A stretch of DNA of 29,595 nucleotides, taken from contig JAPKZT010000166.1 in assembly GCA_026393655.1 (NCBI GenBank), positions 1 to 29,595 of the forward strand, written 5' to 3'. Origin of the DNA: Actinomycetota bacterium (lineage in GTDB: Bacteria > Actinomycetota > Acidimicrobiia > Acidimicrobiales > Ilumatobacteraceae). This document shows, piece after piece, positions 7,064 through 15,405 of this stretch (its first letter is position 1; every line of letters starts with the position of its first letter). The notes under the pieces were generated by a model that searched no databases, was not told the DNA's origin, and was given only the letters and a program-made list of their open reading frames with translations. Both the position numbers and the translations under genes were made by a program.

Positions 7064-9685
7064 GTGACCAGTCATCTCACAACGACAGAAACAGGCGATC
7101 TCACTGCTGGTCGAGTTGCGCTAACAGTTAACGGCCTAGCCGTCACTGTTCGTAATGATCACCCACACTTGTTGGCAGCACTACGCGAAGAATTAGATAT
7201 CACATCACCGAAAGATGGTTGTTCACCAACGGGCCAATGTGGTTGTTGCACTGTTCTTGTTGACGGCAAAGCAATAGTCAGTTGTCAACAATCACTTGAA
7301 AAAGTTTCTGGCGCTCAGATCACAACTCTTGAAGGTGTCAGTCAGACTGAGCGTGATGCGTTTGCGAATGCCTTTGCAGCCTGTGGCGGTTTGCAATGTG
7401 GATTTTGTATTCCGGGTATCGTCGTTCGCGCTAAAGCTCAAATTGACAAAAAAGGTGCAGCCTTAAAACGAGAAGACATGGCGCGACATCTCGGTGCGCA
7501 CTTATGTCGATGCACTGGCTATGTAAAAATTCTTGATGCTATTGAAACTGTTGCCAAATCTCAGACACGCGAAATGATTACGACTGGCGGTCTTGGCGTG
7601 CGCGTAATGAAACTTGAAGCCGAAGCGCTTGCACTTGGCGATCGAGGGTACATCGATGACATGCGTGTTGCTGGAATGTTGCACGCCGCATTAGTTTTCA
7701 CTCAATATGCACGAGCTGATGTGCTTGGCATTGACGTAAGTGCCGCATTGAAGCAACCTGGGGTCAAAGCTGTTTTCACTGCTGCGGATATTCCCGGTGA
7801 GTTAATGATGGGGATTATTTATAAAGACTGGCCGGTGATGATTCCGGTAGGTGGCAGAACTTCATACGCGGGCGATGTTTTGGCAATAGTTGTTGCCGAT
7901 TCACGAATGAATGCTCGCAATGCAACTGACGCTGTCGCAGTTACTTATAAACCGTTGTCACCCATCACTGATGCTCGTAAAGCAATCGAGACTAATGATC
8001 TCGCGGTATGGAAAACTGAAAGCAACATTCTTAGTAAGTCGATGTACAAACGTGGCGATTGCGACACGGCTTTTGCATCAAGTGATTTTATTGCGCGCGA
8101 AAAATTTGTGACACAACGAATAGAACATGCTTTCCTAGAACCAGAAAGCACTTTGGCGGTACTGGATTTAACAAGCGGAAACAAACGACTGCATGTTTAT
8201 TCAGGCGGTCAAGGAGTCTGGGATGACCGCAATGACATTGCTCGCCTGCTTGCGGTTGACAATAGTCAAGTAACGGTCACACTAGTAACAAACGGCGGCG
8301 CATTCGGCGGTAAAGAAGACATGAGCAATCAAGCGCACGCATCGCTGGCGGCATGGCTTTTAGAACTTCCAGTTAAGTGCACTCTGACTCGTGAAGAGAG
8401 TTTTTTGATGCACGCTAAACGGCATCCGATTGAAATGGAATACGAATTGGCTTGCGATAAAAATGGCAAACTTACCGCATTGCGAGTTCGGGCAATTGGT
8501 GACTCTGGTGCTTACGCCAGTGTCGGTATGAAAGTTCTTGAACGAATGGCAGGTCACGCCAGTGGCCCGTATCAAGTCGCCAACATAGATGTTGAAGCAA
8601 TCGCGGCTCGCACCAACAACCCAGTCTGCGGAGCCTTTCGCGGCTTCGGTGCTAATCAAGCGCAATTCGCAATGGAAGGCGTGCTCGACAGACTTGCCGA
8701 ACACGTTGGCATAACGGGCTGGGAGATCCGTTCTAGAAATGTGATCAAGCCTGGCATGGTCTGGGGCCCTGGTCAGATCATGGATGACGGTTGTCTTGGC
8801 GCAGAATTATGTTTAAACGAAATTAAGCCACAATATGATGCGGCAATTTTGGCGGGCAAAGCAGTTGGTCTCGGTCTTGGACTCAAAAACAGTGGTCTTG
8901 GCAACGGCTTCAAAGAAATCTCCAAAGCCGTTGTACATTTCAAAGATGATGGTCGCATTGAAGTTCGCCATGGATGGACAGAAATGGGACAGGGCATCAA
9001 TACAGTTGCTGCACAGGTTGCAGTGCACGAACTTGGAGTAGACGCATCACTGATTGATGTGATCGTAGATACCACACGTGAACTCGGCTTCGGGCAAACT
9101 ACTGGCTCTCGTGGGACTCTGATGGGAGCCGGTTCAGTGAAAGATGCGTGCGATGTTGCTCGTGCCGCCAACTTTGCGAAAGGTATTGACCACGTCGGAG
9201 AATACCGAGTTGACTGGACAAACAAAATGGGTGAACCCGGAGTTACTAATCCGATTATTCACTCAACATTTAGTTACGCCGCTCAGATGGTCGTCATTGA
9301 TCGCGAAACCCAAAAGATCGAGCGAGTTGTTGCGGTCCACGACGTTGGTCGGATAGTTAACCCGACACTATGTGAAGGTCAAGTTGAAGGCAGTGTTCAT
9401 ATGGGTCTTGGGTACGCACTGACCGAAGAATTTCCGTCTGACCCGGTCACGGCGTTTCCTACGAATATGACGTTACGTAGTCTTGGGATTTTGCGCGCTA
9501 AAGATGTGCCGAAGATAGAAGTGAAACTTATTGAGTCGGCGCAACCTAATTCTCCATATGGCATTAAAGGCGTCGGCGAAATCGGTCTAGTGCCAACAGC
9601 GGGTGCCGTTGCAGCAGCGCTACGCGAACTTGACGGTCAATGGCGCAATACATTGCCGATGCGCCGCGATAAACAAGAAGACTAA
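7064..9685 (+). CDS. Fused [2Fe-2S]/molybdopterin hydroxylase (XdhD-like xanthine dehydrogenase family)
   Basis: An 873-residue fusion of the small iron-sulfur and large molybdenum subunits. Residues 16-165 form the ferredoxin and helical [2Fe-2S] domains: C53, C59, C62, C74, then C112/C115 (QCGFCIPG) and C148/C150 (CRCTGY). From about residue 178 the molybdopterin domains follow, with GGAFGGKED (411-419), AFRGFG (524-529), GQTTGSRGT (677-685) and KGVGE (835-839). E418, R526 and E839 align by motif with active-site residues of bovine xanthine oxidase (E802, R880, E1261), so catalysis is expected. There is no FAD domain. E. coli XdhD and selenium-dependent XDH-like proteins share this architecture, and the next gene is SsnA-like, as in the E. 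coli ssnA-xdhD region. Likely reaction: hydroxylation of a nitrogen heterocycle. Electrons may pass to the FAD subunit encoded at 11784 (inference). Confidence 0.88.
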   Translation: MTSHLTTTETGDLTAGRVALTVNGLAVTVRNDHPHLLAALREELDITSPKDGCSPTGQCGCCTVLVDGKAIVSCQQSLEKVSGAQITTLEGVSQTERDAFANAFAACGGLQCGFCIPGIVVRAKAQIDKKGAALKREDMARHLGAHLCRCTGYVKILDAIETVAKSQTREMITTGGLGVRVMKLEAEALALGDRGYIDDMRVAGMLHAALVFTQYARADVLGIDVSAALKQPGVKAVFTAADIPGELMMGIIYKDWPVMIPVGGRTSYAGDVLAIVVADSRMNARNATDAVAVTYKPLSPITDARKAIETNDLAVWKTESNILSKSMYKRGDCDTAFASSDFIAREKFVTQRIEHAFLEPESTLAVLDLTSGNKRLHVYSGGQGVWDDRNDIARLLAVDNSQVTVTLVTNGGAFGGKEDMSNQAHASLAAWLLELPVKCTLTREESFLMHAKRHPIEMEYELACDKNGKLTALRVRAIGDSGAYASVGMKVLERMAGHASGPYQVANIDVEAIAARTNNPVCGAFRGFGANQAQFAMEGVLDRLAEHVGITGWEIRSRNVIKPGMVWGPGQIMDDGCLGAELCLNEIKPQYDAAILAGKAVGLGLGLKNSGLGNGFKEISKAVVHFKDDGRIEVRHGWTEMGQGINTVAAQVAVHELGVDASLIDVIVDTTRELGFGQTTGSRGTLMGAGSVKDACDVARAANFAKGIDHVGEYRVDWTNKMGEPGVTNPIIHSTFSYAAQMVVIDRETQKIERVVAVHDVGRIVNPTLCEGQVEGSVHMGLGYALTEEFPSDPVTAFPTNMTLRSLGILRAKDVPKIEVKLIESAQPNSPYGIKGVGEIGLVPTAGAVAAALRELDGQWRNTLPMRRDKQED

Positions 9686-9688
9686 TTC

Positions 9689-10759
9689 ATGACTAATCAA
9701 ACTGCTGGCCTTGTTTGTGCGCACCATCATCTCTACTCGACACTCGCCCGAGGTATGCCTGCGACTGCAAAAACGCCTGTTAATTTCTTAGAGATTTTGC
9801 AACAAGTATGGTGGCGACTTGATGCGGCGCTTGATGACGAGATGATTTATTGGTCGGCGATGCTCGGGGCCACAGAAGCGTTAATGAATGGAACCACATG
9901 CATTATTGATCATCACGAATCGCCAAACTGTATTGAAGGATCACTTTCGACTATTGCTCGCGCCTGCAAAACGGTCGGCGTGCGTGTCAATGCATGTTAT
10001 GGAGTTACAGACCGATGGGACGACAGCGGCAATTTGCACTCAAAAGTTTCACCAATCTCGAAAATGACTCAGGCTGCTAAGCGTGGCCTCGCGGAATGCG
10101 CTCGTTACTTGACCGAAGGTGGTCGCGGAATGGTCGGCGCTCACGCCGCGTTTACGTGCAGTGATGAAACATTGGAAGCGGCTAGCGATTTGGCGGCGAA
10201 ATATAAGACCGGTGTGCACATCCATGTTGCCGAAGGGCTAGACGACTCGCATGCTGGTGCACGACTTGAGAATCTAAGCAAAGATAACTGGCTTCTAATT
10301 CACGCAGTTCACCTTGATCGCAAACTCTCTGGATACATCGTGCATAATCCCAGATCAAATATGAACAACTCAGTCGGATACGCCAAACCGAGCACGCTTA
10401 CAAATAAGGTTTTGATTGGTACAGATGGCATCGGTGCCGACATGCTTGAAGAGGCAAGGTTGGCTTATGTTCGCTTGCGCGAATTTGAAATCACAGAATC
10501 GCCAACAACTGTTTGGTCTTGGATTCAAAATAGTTATGAACTTTTCCCTGAAGCGAGACACGACAGAGTGACTTTTGATTACGATCACGTCGACAGCCCT
10601 TGGCATGTGGCTTTCACACCAGGCATCGGAGTAACCGACGTCGAAGTCGACGGAGAAAAAGTATTAACTTCTGGTCTGCCAACGCGAGTCGATATCAATG
10701 AAGTTAGAGCGAAAGCCGCAGAACAAGCAACACGTTTACATGAAAGGTTGGCAAGTTGA
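9689..10759 (+). CDS. ssnA: SsnA-like amidohydrolase, shortened
   Basis: A 356-residue metal-dependent amidohydrolase recognised as SsnA-like by AHHHLYS, WWRLDAALD, IIDHHESP, HNPRSNMNNSVGY and GTDGIGADM. Metal ligands are visible: H12/H14 (HxH), H177/H179 (HIH), H205 and D246; E182 is the likely proton shuttle. Relatives are cytoplasmic aminohydrolases/deaminases acting on purine-like rings. Compared with E. coli SsnA (about 442 residues) it lacks roughly the first 60 residues, i.e. most of the N-terminal beta-sandwich, and appears shorter in the segment after H205 and near the C-terminus. All losses are in frame and the metal site is intact, so I call it a compact enzyme rather than a pseudogene. 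The ATG at 9689 is 3 nt after the XdhD-like stop, in the same frame; nothing upstream can supply the missing N-terminus. Confidence 0.82.
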   Translation: MTNQTAGLVCAHHHLYSTLARGMPATAKTPVNFLEILQQVWWRLDAALDDEMIYWSAMLGATEALMNGTTCIIDHHESPNCIEGSLSTIARACKTVGVRVNACYGVTDRWDDSGNLHSKVSPISKMTQAAKRGLAECARYLTEGGRGMVGAHAAFTCSDETLEAASDLAAKYKTGVHIHVAEGLDDSHAGARLENLSKDNWLLIHAVHLDRKLSGYIVHNPRSNMNNSVGYAKPSTLTNKVLIGTDGIGADMLEEARLAYVRLREFEITESPTTVWSWIQNSYELFPEARHDRVTFDYDHVDSPWHVAFTPGIGVTDVEVDGEKVLTSGLPTRVDINEVRAKAAEQATRLHERLAS

Positions 10760-11787
10760 TGAGTCAAAATATAAATACGAAGTCTGCGCGAGTTGCGCTC
10801 TATTTGCAAGACGCGCACAAAATCTCTGAAGGTATGGAGTTTTCTAAATACGCCGAGGCCAAGGGTTTTGAAGCCGTATGGCAAGCAGAGAGTCGACTAG
10901 TTCGTGAAGCCACGGTGCCGATGGCGGCGTTTGCGTCAGTCACGACAACCTTAAAAGTGGGTTCAGGAGTCGTCGACTGTTGGAGTCGCAACCCCGCTCG
11001 CCTAGCAGCAACATTTTCAACTCTTGATGACTTGGCTCCTGGGCGCGTCATTTTAGGAATCGGCGCCTGGTGGGATCCATTGGCTCAGAAAGTTGGCATC
11101 TCTCGCGCCAAACCGCTACGCGCGATGCGCGAAATCGTTACAACCGTGCGCGCACTTTTAAATAATGAGACAGTCACCTTTAACGGAGAGTTCGTGCATC
11201 TTGATGGCGTCGAACTTGATTACGTTTATCAAGAACGTCGAGCCAAAGATGTACCGATTTATATTGGCGCGACTGGCATGCAAATGATGGAGTTAACAGG
11301 CGAAATTGCCGACGGTGTTGTGCTGAATTACCTGGTCTCGCCCGAATATAACCAAAAGGCTATGGAGGCACTGACTGCTGGCGCCGATCGTGTTGGTAGA
11401 TCGGTTGATTCGATAGATCGACCGCAACTTGTCGTCTGCAGTGTGCACGAAGATCGCAAGACCGCACTGGATATGGCTCGACAAATGGTCACACAATATC
11501 TCGGGCAACAACCGCACATTATGAAAGCGTCGGGAGTGCCACAATCAATCCTTGACAAAGTCGGTTCAGTTCTAACTTGGCCTGCGACACACGAACAAGT
11601 TGTTGCAGCATCAAAACATGTGCCCGATGAAATAGTCCAGATGCTCACCGCGAGTGGAACCCCAGCCGAGGCGAGACAACGCGTTACGCACTATCTTAAG
11701 AACGGTGCAACCTGCCCAATTTTGTATCCCCTTGGTGATGTGAAGGCGATGATTGACGCTTTTTCAAATTGGGATGGTGTCTCATGA
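10759..11787 (+). CDS. LLM class oxidoreductase, F420-dependent (MER-like) type
   Basis: A 342-residue luciferase-like monooxygenase-fold (TIM barrel) protein. The stretch VGSGVVDCWSRNPARLA followed by APGRVILGIGAWWDP is characteristic of the methylene-tetrahydromethanopterin reductase-like, usually F420-dependent branch. IYIGATGMQMMELTGEIADGVVLN is the family's second signature region (the strand/helix before the cofactor phosphate site). Its reaction is probably hydride transfer to or from a small organic substrate using F420; an FMN-dependent oxygenase role, such as RutA-like ring opening, cannot be excluded. ATG 10759 overlaps the preceding TGA (TGATG), with GAAAGG about 10 nt upstream; a TTG one codon earlier is less likely. 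Its place between the SsnA-like gene and the Mo hydroxylase subunits suggests a role in the same pathway. Confidence 0.85.
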   Translation: MSQNINTKSARVALYLQDAHKISEGMEFSKYAEAKGFEAVWQAESRLVREATVPMAAFASVTTTLKVGSGVVDCWSRNPARLAATFSTLDDLAPGRVILGIGAWWDPLAQKVGISRAKPLRAMREIVTTVRALLNNETVTFNGEFVHLDGVELDYVYQERRAKDVPIYIGATGMQMMELTGEIADGVVLNYLVSPEYNQKAMEALTAGADRVGRSVDSIDRPQLVVCSVHEDRKTALDMARQMVTQYLGQQPHIMKASGVPQSILDKVGSVLTWPATHEQVVAASKHVPDEIVQMLTASGTPAEARQRVTHYLKNGATCPILYPLGDVKAMIDAFSNWDGVS

Positions 11788-12635
11788 CGGTGGTCGTTCC
11801 GCAGACATTGAAAGAAGCTCTGGCGTTTAGTAGCGCGAATCCTAATGCTCAAATAATTCAAGGTGGCACTGACCTAATGGTTGAAATCAATTTCAATCAC
11901 AAGAAACCAACAGATGTGATTGCTTTGCGACGTGTTGAAGAAATTCGTAATTATGCACATAGCTCTGACAGATCAAAATTGATTATTGGCGCTGGTTTGC
12001 CGTATCAAAAAATGGAGCATGGTGAAATCGCTGAATTGTTTCCGGCATTGGCGCAGGCAGCCCGCACAGTAGGTTCTCCACAAATTCGTGCCGCTGGCTC
12101 AATCGGTGGCAATCTTGGCACTTGCTCACCTGCTGGCGACGCATTGCCCGTGCTAAGCGCACTCAATGCAATCGTCAAATTGCGAACAGATACGACATCT
12201 CGCGATGTCGCAATTCACGACTTTATGATTGGCGTTAAACGCAATGACCGTCAACCAGGTGAACTTATCGTCTCAGTAACATTGCCGATCATTGATGGCT
12301 GGCAGGGATACGCCAAAGTCGGTGTAAGAAATGCAATGGTTATTTCGGTAGCGTCGTGCTGCTTAGTGATTGATCGAAAAATCGGCACAATAGGCGTGGC
12401 GCTTGGTGCCGTCGGTCCAACTATTATTCGCTGTCGCGAGACAGAGAAATGGTTGGCGACAAAAATAGATTTGAAGAGTGTTTCAGATGTTGCACCAAGC
12501 CTGTTAAAAGAGTTCGGCGACCGTATCGCTAATGAATCTAAACCAATTGACGATCATCGAAGCACAGCCGCCTATCGACGCCACGCTGTTGCAACATTGT
12601 CTCGTCGTCTATTAATGAGAGCGAACACCAAATGA
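11784..12635 (+). CDS. FAD-binding subunit of molybdenum hydroxylase (CoxM/YgfM-like)
   Basis: A 283-residue FAD subunit of the xanthine dehydrogenase family. IIQGGTDLM (24-32) and AAGSIGGNLGTCSPAGD (103-119) are the two FAD pyrophosphate/isoalloxazine contacts of the CO dehydrogenase flavoprotein fold; the remaining C-terminal part fits the flavoprotein C-terminal domain. It takes electrons from the [2Fe-2S] subunit and passes them to NAD or another acceptor. The start ATG at 11784 overlaps the previous stop by four bases (ATGA); a TTG at 11769 would add five residues but lies inside the preceding gene and is less likely. It ends overlapping the FeS gene by four bases. It may serve both the three-subunit enzyme and the FAD-less fused enzyme encoded at 7064 (inference). 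Confidence 0.9.
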   Translation: MTVVVPQTLKEALAFSSANPNAQIIQGGTDLMVEINFNHKKPTDVIALRRVEEIRNYAHSSDRSKLIIGAGLPYQKMEHGEIAELFPALAQAARTVGSPQIRAAGSIGGNLGTCSPAGDALPVLSALNAIVKLRTDTTSRDVAIHDFMIGVKRNDRQPGELIVSVTLPIIDGWQGYAKVGVRNAMVISVASCCLVIDRKIGTIGVALGAVGPTIIRCRETEKWLATKIDLKSVSDVAPSLLKEFGDRIANESKPIDDHRSTAAYRRHAVATLSRRLLMRANTK

Positions 12636-13120
12636 TGCCAAACACAGAGATTTATAACTTGAAAGTCAATGGCAAAAATCACGAGGTGCGTGACGCCTGG
12701 GTTGGAGAAAGTTTGCTTTATGTTTTGCGCGAGCGTCTCGGTCTTCCAGGTTCAAAAGGCGCTTGCGAGCAGGGCGAATGTGGCAGTTGTACGGTGATCA
12801 TGGATGGACAGGCAGTCTGTTCGTGTCTTGTTATGGCGGCCACTGCAATTGACGCCGAGATTAAAACAATAGAGGGTCTCACAACTGATGGCGCACTCAC
12901 CGAGGTACAAGATGCTTTCATCACCGAAGGAGGAGTGCAATGTGGTTTTTGTACGCCAGGTCTAGTTGTTGCTATCGAGCATTTGCTCGACAACAATCAG
13001 AGCCCAAGTGAAATTGAAATTAAAGAGGCAATCTCTGGAAACATCTGTCGATGCACTGGCTACGGTCGTATTTTTGAAGCAGTGCAGACCGCAGTCGCTA
13101 CTCGTAGAGCGGGTAAATAA
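12632..13120 (+). CDS. [2Fe-2S] subunit of molybdenum hydroxylase
   Basis: A 162-residue small subunit (CoxS/XdhC-type electron-transfer protein). The plant-type [2Fe-2S] cluster is bound by C45, C50, C53 and C65 (CEQGECGSCTV plus a later Cys), and the second cluster by C104/C107 (QCGFCTPG) and C139/C141 (CRCTGYGRI). All eight ligands are present and the length is typical. It carries electrons from the molybdenum centre in the subunit encoded downstream to the FAD subunit encoded upstream. The gene starts within the preceding stop (ATGA overlap); a second ATG immediately follows and could be the actual start. It ends in a TAATG overlap with the large-subunit gene, so the three subunits are translationally coupled. 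Confidence 0.93.
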   Translation: MMPNTEIYNLKVNGKNHEVRDAWVGESLLYVLRERLGLPGSKGACEQGECGSCTVIMDGQAVCSCLVMAATAIDAEIKTIEGLTTDGALTEVQDAFITEGGVQCGFCTPGLVVAIEHLLDNNQSPSEIEIKEAISGNICRCTGYGRIFEAVQTAVATRRAGK

Positions 13121-15390
13121 TGAGCAGTGCAACAAAAGTTTCTACGCGCCGCGATATTCTCGGCGCCTCGGCACTTCGTCCTGATGGAGCGGCAAAAGTA
13201 TCAGGAAAGTTTGAGTTTTCATCTGACCTTCACGCCGAGCACATGCTGTGGGGTGCGACATTGCGCAGTCTACATCCGTTCGCGCGAATAATTAGTATCG
13301 ATTTTTCAGCGGCTTACAAGATCGCAGGTGTTGAGGCGATTATCACCGCAGAAAACGTGCCGGGAAAGAAAACTTACGGATTGATCGCAAGTGATCAACC
13401 TGTTTTCGCCAGTGAGATCGTGCGCTATGTTGGCGAGCCAATCGCGGCCGTTGCAGCCGATCACCCAGAAACATGTCGTCGGGCTCTTGCTGCAATAAAA
13501 GTCGTATATGAAGTTCTTACGCCAATAACTGACGCAGAAGTTGCGCTTCTTCCACAGACGATGCAGATTCACCCAGATGGAAACCTTTTTCGACATCAAA
13601 GAATTGTCACCGGCGATCAAAATCTTCAAGGTGATGTAATAGTTGAAGGCACTTACGAGATGGGCATGCAAGACCAAGCCTTTCTTGGATTAGAAGCCGC
13701 ATTAGCAATACCCGATAGTGGTGGCGCTGGGGTCGAGATGTATGTTGCAACTCAATGGTTGCATGAGGATCAAAAACAGATTGCGGCGTGTCTAAATTTG
13801 CCCCTCGACAAGATTCGATTGACTCTCGGTGGTGTCGGTGGCGCATTTGGTGCCAGAGAAGACATCAGTTTGCAAGTGCATTGTGCACTGCTTGCGCTGC
13901 ACACGAGTCGACCAATAAAGATGCAATACAGTCGCGAAGAATCTTTCTACGGCCATGTTCACCGCCACCCTGCGAAGATTTGGATTCGTCACCATGCAAC
14001 TCGTGCTGGCGTCATTCAGCGAATTGAATCTCGCATGGTTTTCGACGGCGGTGCATACGCATCAACTTCTTCGGCAGTATTGATAAACGGTATTACGCAT
14101 ATTCAAGGGCCTTACAAATGCAGCAATGCGACTGTTGATGGTTTCGCAGTTCGAACTAATAACCCGCCATGTGGAGCGATGCGCGGCTTCGGTGTCGTTC
14201 AGGCTTGCTACGCACATGAAAGCCAAATGGATAAGTTGGCCGACGCTTGTGGTTTATCCCCTGTTGAAATTCGACTTCTAAACGCAATGGTCACTGGCGA
14301 CAAACTAATCACCGGTCAAGTCGTTGAGAGTGTTGCACCTGTCGCTCGATGTATTACCGAGACTGACTCGATCGCAATGCCGAAGCCACTCGCGCACGAT
14401 GCAAATGCACTCGAAATTGTTGGAGGCTCTGGATTAACATCACTGCCCCACAACATCGTCCGTGGGGTCGGCTGGGGTGTATCGATTAAGAATTTGATGT
14501 ACAGCGAGACATTCGATGATTTCGCGACTGCTCGATGTAAATTACAAGACGGTGTTGTGCATTTAAAATATGCAACTGTTGAAGTTGGCCAAGGTTTTGT
14601 AATTCTCGCTCCACAAATCGCACGCTCGGTACTTGGCGTAGACGAAGTCGTAATTGACCCTGTTGATACACGTATCGGTTCGGCAGGCAGCACCTCGGCA
14701 TCTCGTCAGACTTGGATGAGTGGCGGTGCCGTTGATGGTGCATGCCGTTTGGTGCGACAGCGACTATTCGAACATGTTGGCAAAAAATATCATATTGATC
14801 CAATGCGCCTGGTTATTGAAGATACCGATGTCGTCGACATGCTTGGAGATTTTCGTATCAGCGTGATTGAGGCATCTGCTGGAGTGCTAATTGAAGAAAC
14901 GTTTGAACATCATCATCGACCCACTGAAGAACTCGACGAGAATGGCCAAGGAAACTGCCATGTTGCGTTCGCGTTTGTCGCCCACCGCGCTGTAGTTGAT
15001 GTCGATGTTGAACTAGGTCTTGTAAAGGTGATTCAAATCGCAACGGCGCAAGATGTCGGTCGAGTTCTAAACCCAATTGCCGCACTCGGTCAGATCGAGG
15101 GCGGTATCGCTCAAGGTCTTGGTTTAGCGGTGATGGAAGAAATCGTTCTGGATAACGGAAAAATGCGCAACCCAAGTTTCACTGATTATTTGTTACCAAC
15201 CGCCCTTGATGCGCCCGAAGTTGTTGCAATCATGATTGAAGAGCCAGAACCACAAGCACCACTCGGCGCCAAGGGCATTGGTGAGCCGCCATGTATTTCT
15301 GTGACACCAGCGATTGCTGCTGCAATTCGCAATGCCACCGGTCGAGATTTACCACGCGTACCAATTCGTCCGCAAGATATTTGTTTATAA
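13120..15390 (+). CDS. Molybdopterin-binding large subunit, xanthine dehydrogenase family
   Basis: A 756-residue large subunit. The N-terminal aldehyde oxidase/xanthine dehydrogenase a/b hammerhead domain begins around GAAKVSGKFEF (24-33), followed by the molybdenum domains: GGAFGARED (240-248, E247), AMRGFG (353-358, R355), EVGQGF (488-493), SASRQT (526-531) and GIGEPP (719-724, E722). The residues corresponding to the substrate-binding Glu/Arg and catalytic Glu of xanthine oxidase are present. It lacks the AYRCSFR loop of form I CO dehydrogenase, so it is a heterocycle or aldehyde hydroxylase rather than an aerobic CO dehydrogenase. Start ATG at 13120 shares a base with the FeS gene's stop. 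It is the last gene of the + strand block and converges on the helicase gene with 3 nt between stops. Confidence 0.9.
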   Translation: MSSATKVSTRRDILGASALRPDGAAKVSGKFEFSSDLHAEHMLWGATLRSLHPFARIISIDFSAAYKIAGVEAIITAENVPGKKTYGLIASDQPVFASEIVRYVGEPIAAVAADHPETCRRALAAIKVVYEVLTPITDAEVALLPQTMQIHPDGNLFRHQRIVTGDQNLQGDVIVEGTYEMGMQDQAFLGLEAALAIPDSGGAGVEMYVATQWLHEDQKQIAACLNLPLDKIRLTLGGVGGAFGAREDISLQVHCALLALHTSRPIKMQYSREESFYGHVHRHPAKIWIRHHATRAGVIQRIESRMVFDGGAYASTSSAVLINGITHIQGPYKCSNATVDGFAVRTNNPPCGAMRGFGVVQACYAHESQMDKLADACGLSPVEIRLLNAMVTGDKLITGQVVESVAPVARCITETDSIAMPKPLAHDANALEIVGGSGLTSLPHNIVRGVGWGVSIKNLMYSETFDDFATARCKLQDGVVHLKYATVEVGQGFVILAPQIARSVLGVDEVVIDPVDTRIGSAGSTSASRQTWMSGGAVDGACRLVRQRLFEHVGKKYHIDPMRLVIEDTDVVDMLGDFRISVIEASAGVLIEETFEHHHRPTEELDENGQGNCHVAFAFVAHRAVVDVDVELGLVKVIQIATAQDVGRVLNPIAALGQIEGGIAQGLGLAVMEEIVLDNGKMRNPSFTDYLLPTALDAPEVVAIMIEEPEPQAPLGAKGIGEPPCISVTPAIAAAIRNATGRDLPRVPIRPQDICL

Positions 15391-15405
15391 CTATTAAATA
15401 GTTAT
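15387..15405. repeat. AT-rich palindrome spanning two convergent stop codons
   Basis: ATAACTATT at 15387-15395 and AATAGTTAT at 15397-15405 are perfect 9-bp inverted arms around a single A. The TAA of the large subunit (15388-15390) and the stop of the helicase (15394-15396 on -) both fall inside. It could act as a weak bidirectional 3' end, but there is no GC-rich stem or U tract. Confidence 0.5.

Noticed and set aside
8773..9225. Long antisense open frame (150 codons) within the fused Mo hydroxylase
   Set aside because: It lies opposite a strongly conserved coding region, has no recognisable domain, and is Ser/Pro/Thr-rich as expected for a shadow frame.
9500..9688. A frameshifted N-terminus of the SsnA-like protein upstream of 9689
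   Set aside because: The upstream region encodes the conserved C-terminus of the Mo hydroxylase in the same frame, and no other frame shows the missing beta-sandwich sequence.
13120..15390. Aerobic CO dehydrogenase large subunit (CoxL)
   Set aside because: The form I active-site loop AYRCSFR is absent; AMRGFG and GIGEPP fit a general heterocycle or aldehyde hydroxylase.
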